From Platerodrilus igneus (taxonomy: Eukaryota; Arthropoda; Insecta; Coleoptera; Lycidae), in NCBI GenBank assembly GCA_036346225.1, contig JARFIW010001458.1:1488001-1552000 (forward strand): 64,000 nucleotides of DNA, written 5' to 3'. Below are positions 59,162-64,000 of this stretch, one piece after another. The notes under the pieces are model-generated. The model saw only the letters and a program-made list of their open reading frames with translations. It was not told the DNA's origin and made no database searches. Within the stretch, counting starts at the first letter, position 1; every line of letters begins with the position of its first letter. The position numbers were made by a program, and so were the translations under genes.

Positions 59162-60658
59162 TCATGATGCTGGAGGAATGCGGTTTTGGATATGTGAAAC
59201 TCGATTGCTGACGAATGTTTTCCAATTATACGATGATGATTTAATCCAAGCGATTGCAACGGTTGAATCGCACCAGGCATAAATACTATCGAATGACAAT
59301 TGTGTTTTGTAAGTAGTTCGAACAAAATCTACCAAGTTTGACAACAGTAGTGCACCACATAACTCCAAACGAGACACAGAAATGCAATTAGTAGGAGCAA
59401 CCTTAGATTTGGCACACACCAATGATGTTTTAATGTTTCCAACTGTGTCGACGACTCGAAAATAAACAGCGGCTGCATAGCCTGCTTCCGAAGCATCACA
59501 GAAACCGTGAATCTGTATACTTTTGTAATTAACATATAAAATCCATCGAGGGATCTCAAGTTTCGATAATTCTGACAATTGTTCCAAATAATTTTTCCAT
59601 TTTGATACAATATTTAATGGAGGACTTTCGTCCCAATCCAAACCCAATATCCATAAATATTGGATTAAATGTTTGGCAAAAAATACTAAAGGAGTAAGTA
59701 GCCCCAACGGATCGAAAATTTTGGCTACTTCAGACACCATACTGCGCTTCGTACAATCCTTTGAAATAGGATTAACGTGATAAAAGAAATAATCCCCTAT
59801 GGGCTTCCACTGTAAACCTAAAATCTTTTGTGACAAATTATTTGAATCTTCAAAACTAAAAGTTGTCGGATAACAAGACGATTCTGGTAATCCTTCAAGA
59901 ACCTTGCTGATGTTGCTGTTCCATTTACGCAACGTAAAACCACCTGCTTCACAAATTTGATTTAATTCGAAAATTAAACGTTTTGCTTCCTCCACAGAAG
60001 CACAACCACTCACAACATCGTCAACGTAATTATCTGATGCCAACACCTCAGTAGCACGCGGAAATGTGACTGACTCCACTTGGGCTAATTCCTGAATACC
60101 CCTCATTGCTAAAAATAGAGACGAGGTCATTCCATAAGTGACGGTGTTCAACCGATAATCCCTGATAAGATCCGAAGAATTAAATCTCCAAATTATTTTT
60201 TGATATTGACGATGATCTGGCGCAACCAAAACCTGATTGTACATCTGTTTGATGTCAGCAGTGAATACCACAACATGTTGACGAAAGTGCAGCAACAAAA
60301 CCATAATGTCTTTCTGCAACGGAGGACCAACTAACAAATGTTCATTTAACGAACCACCAATAGGCGCAGAAGCCGAAGCATCAATAACCACTCTGAGTTT
60401 GGTTGTTGCGCTCTCTGGTTTGTCAACGGCATGATGAGTTATGTAGTATTCTGACAAACCATCTATTGAATTTTGACCCAATTTCGAACAAAGTGTCATA
60501 TGACCACTCTCAATGTAATCTTGCATAAAATCACGATATGAACTATATAAATGAGAATCTTTTTCCAAACGTCGCTCCAATGAAAGAAATCTACGAATGG
60601 CGATCTCCCGAGAATCGACAAAAACAGGTTCTGGGCCTTTGAACGGCAACCGGACCAC
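59162..60658 (-). pseudogene. Reverse transcriptase and RNase H, BEL/Pao element
   Basis: A 498-codon frame with Pao-type RT: RVVIDASASAPIGGSLNE, FTADIKQMYNQV (first catalytic Asp), TYGMTSSLFLAMR and the catalytic YVDDVVSG near residue 211. RNase H follows with HGFCDASEAGYAAAVY near residue 362, SRLELCGALLL (Glu) and CDSTVAIAWI. The RT residues look intact. A frame change between 59160 and 59033 separates the frame from the integrase; there NPADCASRG-type text is visible on the minus strand near 59140-59110. Confidence 0.94.
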
Positions 60659-60689
60659 AAAACGACCACCCTCCTCTCTAGCATGAGTC

Positions 60690-61319
60690 TCAACGAAATG
60701 CCTTTCGCACCCTAGACGAGTCTGGAATGTTTTCTAGTTCCCAAAAGGGACGTATATTAGAATCTAATGGTTCCACTATTGCACATAACGATGTGCATGA
60801 AGAAACAGGACAAACAAGTTTTCCTGTCAGTATCCAAGCTAATGTTGTCTTTATAGCGACAGGTTCATCCAGCGAACCCACACGAGATTCATTCATCAAA
60901 ATATGAGCGAAAATATTTGCACCTAGCAACACATCTATTTTGCCGGGTTTATCAAAATCTTCGCCAGCTAAGTTTAAGTCAGACATATACGATCAATTAT
61001 TTGATGGTAACTGTACCGTAGGTAATTTTCCACAAATCTCCGGGAGAACAAAAACATCCACATCATATTGAGGGTTTCTTTGTCCTCTACGACGAATTTT
61101 ACATGACAATGTACCTGAAACCTGAGCAGCCGATAGTCCCAGTCCTTCCACCTTTACTGAAACTTTTGATTTATTCAAAGCCAAACGTTGACGACATGAG
61201 TCAGTCATGAAACTCTCCATGCTGCCATTATCCAATAAAGCTCTTACAGTTTGAACTCTTCCAAACCCATCATAAACGGATACTTTAGCGTAGCTAACAA
61301 AGAGACCGTATTTGACCAA
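60690..61319 (-). pseudogene. Protease region, BEL/Pao element
   Basis: The frame 61319-60993 encodes a retropepsin-like domain of the DUF1758 type: YDGFGRVQTVRALLDNGSMESF and later YDVDVFVLPEICG. The active-site triplet reads D-N-G where D-S/T-G is usual. A stop at 60993 and a new frame (60986-60690) follow. The new frame continues with KIDVLLGANIFAHILM and TLAWILTGKLV, the end of the protease, then FWELENIP at the start of RT. Only one small break separates the two frames. Confidence 0.88.
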
Positions 61320-61740
61320 CTTACCGAAAATAAACTACTACTGGCAGTGTAACTAGCTTCCAATTGAGAAGTTGATGAAGACGACAAAACTGTTGACGAT
61401 GAAACCACAGGCACAGAAGAAGTAACATCCTCAGTCTGCACTGCTGAGTATCCAAAATGCAGCAAAGTATTGTGGGGTTTTGAACACCCTTTACACAACT
61501 TCTTTGATTTACAATTACTAGCATGATGTGAGTCCATACAGCAATCAATGCACAACCCTTTTCCTTTAACAAAAGTATAACGTTCCTGCGGTGACTTCCC
61601 AAGAAACATTTTACACTAATATAAATAATGTGTCGCATCACACAACAAGCATTTATTTATCTTTGACGTAGTCATTAAAGACGTATGAGATTGTGATTTT
61701 GAACCCACATTAGGGCGTTTTTACCAGTCCACATTTTTAC
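61244..61740 (-). pseudogene. gag zinc-knuckle region, BEL/Pao element
   Basis: The frame 61609-61244 opens with SPQERYTFVKGKGLCIDC and has a CCHC knuckle, CMDSHHASNCKSKKLCKGC, typical of BEL/Pao gag. A Ser/Val/Thr-rich linker follows. It overlaps the protease frame by about 75 bp in another frame, the result of a frameshift. Upstream, 61620-61740 is degraded but still gag-like. Confidence 0.88.
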
Positions 61741-62734
61741 TTGACGATTTGAGATGTTTATATGCTAGCACCATACTGCTGATTTCTAGCGCCTTACAGT
61801 GCTTTTCAACAAACGATTTCAATTGTTCGAATGTTGGAATATCCTGAGTATTTTCTAACTCGAACGTTCTAAGCAAGTCGACCTCCAATTTTTTTTTATA
61901 ACATATTGAAAAGAATCAAATCCAACAAATCAATTTTCATTTGACGCAAACCAGCCAAATTTTCTACAAAGCAATTCAGTAATTCTCTTAATTCTACATG
62001 TGAGTTAGATTGTGCTTTAGAAATCTTTTCTAACGCTGAAAGGTATGTTTCTGCCAATCACCGACGACACTCGTAACGCTGAACGATAATTAAATAAGCA
62101 GTTTCAAAATTTTCATTTGTGACAGCCAGATGACGAATAAGATTTTTCGAATTTGAATCTAGAGAGTCCAGTAAGAAGAAATATTTTTCAATGGGTAGTA
62201 CATTCTGGTTATCATAAACTAAATTCTTAAATAAGCTATGATAAGCGTTAAAATCACAAAACTTTCCAGTGAATTTACTTATTGATACACGCGGCAATCT
62301 AATATCGGTAACACCACTAAGACCAGTAGGCGATCCAGACCTATTTCTAAATGAATTTTGATGTTTAATGTCCGATGACTCAAACATGCTTTTAAACTGA
62401 GCATTACAAATTTTAATCGACAGTAGCATTATATTCATTTGATACGAAGCGATCCAATTTCCTGAATGCTTTCTGCATTTTCTTCATCGAAAATACATGC
62501 ATGATAAGACATATCAACTTCTTGTTTGATATCCGTGGCGGCTTTTGTAAACAATTTTATTGCAACTAAATTTTTACGAGTCTTTTCCAATTTATCAGTA
62601 CTGAGCAATAATTTTGAAATCCTATTGACAGCATCTTTCATGTCTAAAATTAGACGATCCATAGAAATTCTAAATTGAGTCATTGTGCTGAATGACACGA
62701 CCTCAATTAAAATACCAACAACCAAACCTTGCAA
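61741..62734 (-). pseudogene. gag N-terminal and capsid part, BEL/Pao element
   Basis: The frame 62734-62435 is a helix-rich N terminus. The frame 62438-62058, overlapping it by 4 bp, has the DUF1759-like block LPRVSISKFTGKFCDFNAYH, then FFLLDSLDSNSKNLIRHL. The part 62050-61750 continues in several shifted frames. The start near 62734 has an ATG for the first methionine; the 5' leader lies beyond. Confidence 0.85.
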
Positions 62735-62899
62735 ATCTGCTGACTAGAATTTTCTTCAATACAATTTTAAATAAACTTTCTAACAAGGAACATACCTGAC
62801 AATCAAACTAACCAGTAAAAATATGTTCACTTCCTTAAAAGTTTTTAAACCCCAAGATATAAATATTTGCAACAGATGTGATTTGTTTGTCTGGTGCCG

Positions 62900-63589
62900 A
62901 ATTAATTATAAAGCCACCAACCCTTAAAAGCCACCTGCATAAGAATTAACCTCATGTATCCAACATTCCTTCGAAACAGGTAGGATAAAAACTAGCATTA
63001 ATATATAATGTCCCGTTATTTCCAAGGGGCAAACTGTGTAGATACCAACGTTTTAAAGCTTTCCGTCTGTAATAAATGCCTCAACTTTAATTGTAGCTAC
63101 ACTAAACATTAGTAGTTATCAAAGGTAATCACGAAAATGTAATGGATTAAATACGATTAATGATTAGGATTAATTGTAAAGCCACTTCAAGAATTGAACA
63201 TTATAAAAGGAAAAGATCTGAGCGCGAAGGATCAATTAATGTACGATATACAGCGCGTAAATAAATTAATATTAGCCCTTACTGCTTTATCTGCTACCAT
63301 GACATTACCATAGGCCATGAACTATTCCAAAATGTTTATAGCGGACTGTATAATGAATGATTGATGATGTGCAATGCTATGTTTCACACACGCACTAATA
63401 AAAACATCGCCAACGCGCGTCCGTTGATTACGGGTGCACTTGCGGCTTGACCAAAGTCTGAACACCACTCTTGTGACTGTCACTGTTCAATACCGCACCA
63501 TGCGCTATATAGGAATGGAAGGGTGCAAATAGCGAGAATAAGGAATGCTGAAGGGTTAACGGTAAAAACAGCTTTAAAACGCATTAACA
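62900..63589 (-). repeat. Probable 5' LTR of the BEL/Pao element
   Basis: On the minus strand it starts tgttaatgcgttttaaagc at 63589. A TATA-type motif (ctatatagcgc) lies at about 63515-63505, some 80 bp in, followed by an initiator-like 'attgaacagtgacagtc'. The downstream border is uncertain. I place it before the 'ttcggcaccagac' sequence near 62900, a candidate primer-binding site. Only the first 65 bp have a partner at the other end. Confidence 0.5.
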
Positions 63590-63604
63590 GCACCAAATAA
63601 TTTT

Positions 63605-63686
63605 GCTGGACATTGGAAAAGTAATAACCAACAATTTAACATTATTTTCGTTTTTCTAATTTTGAATTACTTTTCCAACGCCAGGC
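63605..63686. repeat. Short inverted repeat (hairpin)
   Basis: Left arm gctggacattggaaaagtaat (63605-63625) and right arm attacttttccaacgccaggc (63666-63686) pair with a perfect 13-bp core (ttggaaaagtaat). The loop is about 40 nt and T-rich. Confidence 0.7.
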
Positions 63687-64000
63687 AAGATTATTCATAA
63701 CTATTTAGCTGGAAACGCATTGGTTTCCGTTTACCAACCTCCTCGTCTTGCTTTGGGTGTAGTACCTTTTTAGAAGGTCCGTCAATGCATTAGTAGATAG
63801 TCGTCTAGTTATTTATTTTCTTTTATTGGGATAAGTCTATGTAATATTTGGGGTTAGGTGCTCTTAAATTCATCTCTAAGTTAAAATGGAGTCTGTAGGT
63901 TGTTTCTTAATCAACCTGAATTTTTTTCATATTTAAATGCACCATTAAGTTTATCTCTAGATTAAAATAAAATCTGTGGAAAAACAATAATACGAGATGT
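63687..64000. other. Window end, nothing recognised
   Basis: No gene or element could be identified in the last 314 bases. Confidence 0.5.

Larger units (their letters stand above)
57315..63589 (-). mobile_element. BEL/Pao LTR retrotransposon, damaged
   Basis: On the minus strand the order is gag, protease, RT, RNase H, integrase, with BEL/Pao-type domains throughout (61-kb gag knuckles, Pao-type RT, integrase with the DUF5641-like tail). A 65-bp direct repeat lies at both ends (63524-63588 and 57315-57379). Each copy reads TGTTAA at its start on the minus strand when the adjoining base is included. I take these as LTR beginnings, the downstream one truncated. Several stops and frameshifts break the genes. 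Confidence 0.85.

Overview
This window looks like repeat-rich nuclear DNA of an arthropod, most likely an insect. It is strongly AT-rich and crowded with (TA)n and (GT)n tracts. Its recognisable coding sequence is almost all from transposable elements: Ty3/gypsy elements (one with an env gene), a BEL/Pao element, R1-clade LINE fragments and a Tc1/mariner relative. I recognise no host gene, tRNA or rRNA. The species cannot be named from this.

Layout. 1-1.65 kb: AT-rich DNA with a diverged direct repeat. 1657-2793: a near-perfect 1.14-kb palindrome whose outer ends are the start of a LINE endonuclease frame. That frame continues to about 3840 and abuts a broken mariner-type transposase (to about 4525, terminal sequence near 5228). 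5.2-10.1 kb: no gene seen. 10184-19178 (element C): a Ty3/gypsy element with 2.06-kb LTRs, inserted inside a (TA)n microsatellite; gag, pol and integrase are broken by a few stops and frameshifts. 19.2-33.5 kb: no gene seen; it holds a 1.1-kb octanucleotide satellite (21.5-22.65 kb), a dispersed repeat (23.7-25.55 kb), two degenerate minisatellites and more (TA)n.

33577-50284 (element A): an env-bearing errantivirus-like element, old and internally deleted, whose 3' LTR is split by element B (40410-49938). B is a 9.5-kb Ty3/gypsy element with 1.54-kb LTRs and a perfect 4-bp target duplication (ATGT). B's leader carries about a dozen tandem, decaying copies of its own primer-binding-site sequence, which is the most unusual structure here. 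50.3-57 kb: gene-poor DNA with an R1-clade reverse-transcriptase fragment between two (GT)n tracts and a second copy of the dispersed repeat. 57180-57314: a Myb/SANT-like domain fragment. 57315-63589, minus strand: a BEL/Pao element with most of gag-protease-RT-RNase H-integrase visible.

The genes do not form a host pathway. Each retroelement encodes its own capsid, protease, reverse transcriptase/RNase H and integrase, and all copies are damaged, so none looks autonomous. The nesting and the LTR divergences, compared by eye (A about 8%, C about 2%, B about 1-1.5%), put A as the oldest of the three insertions and B as the youngest.
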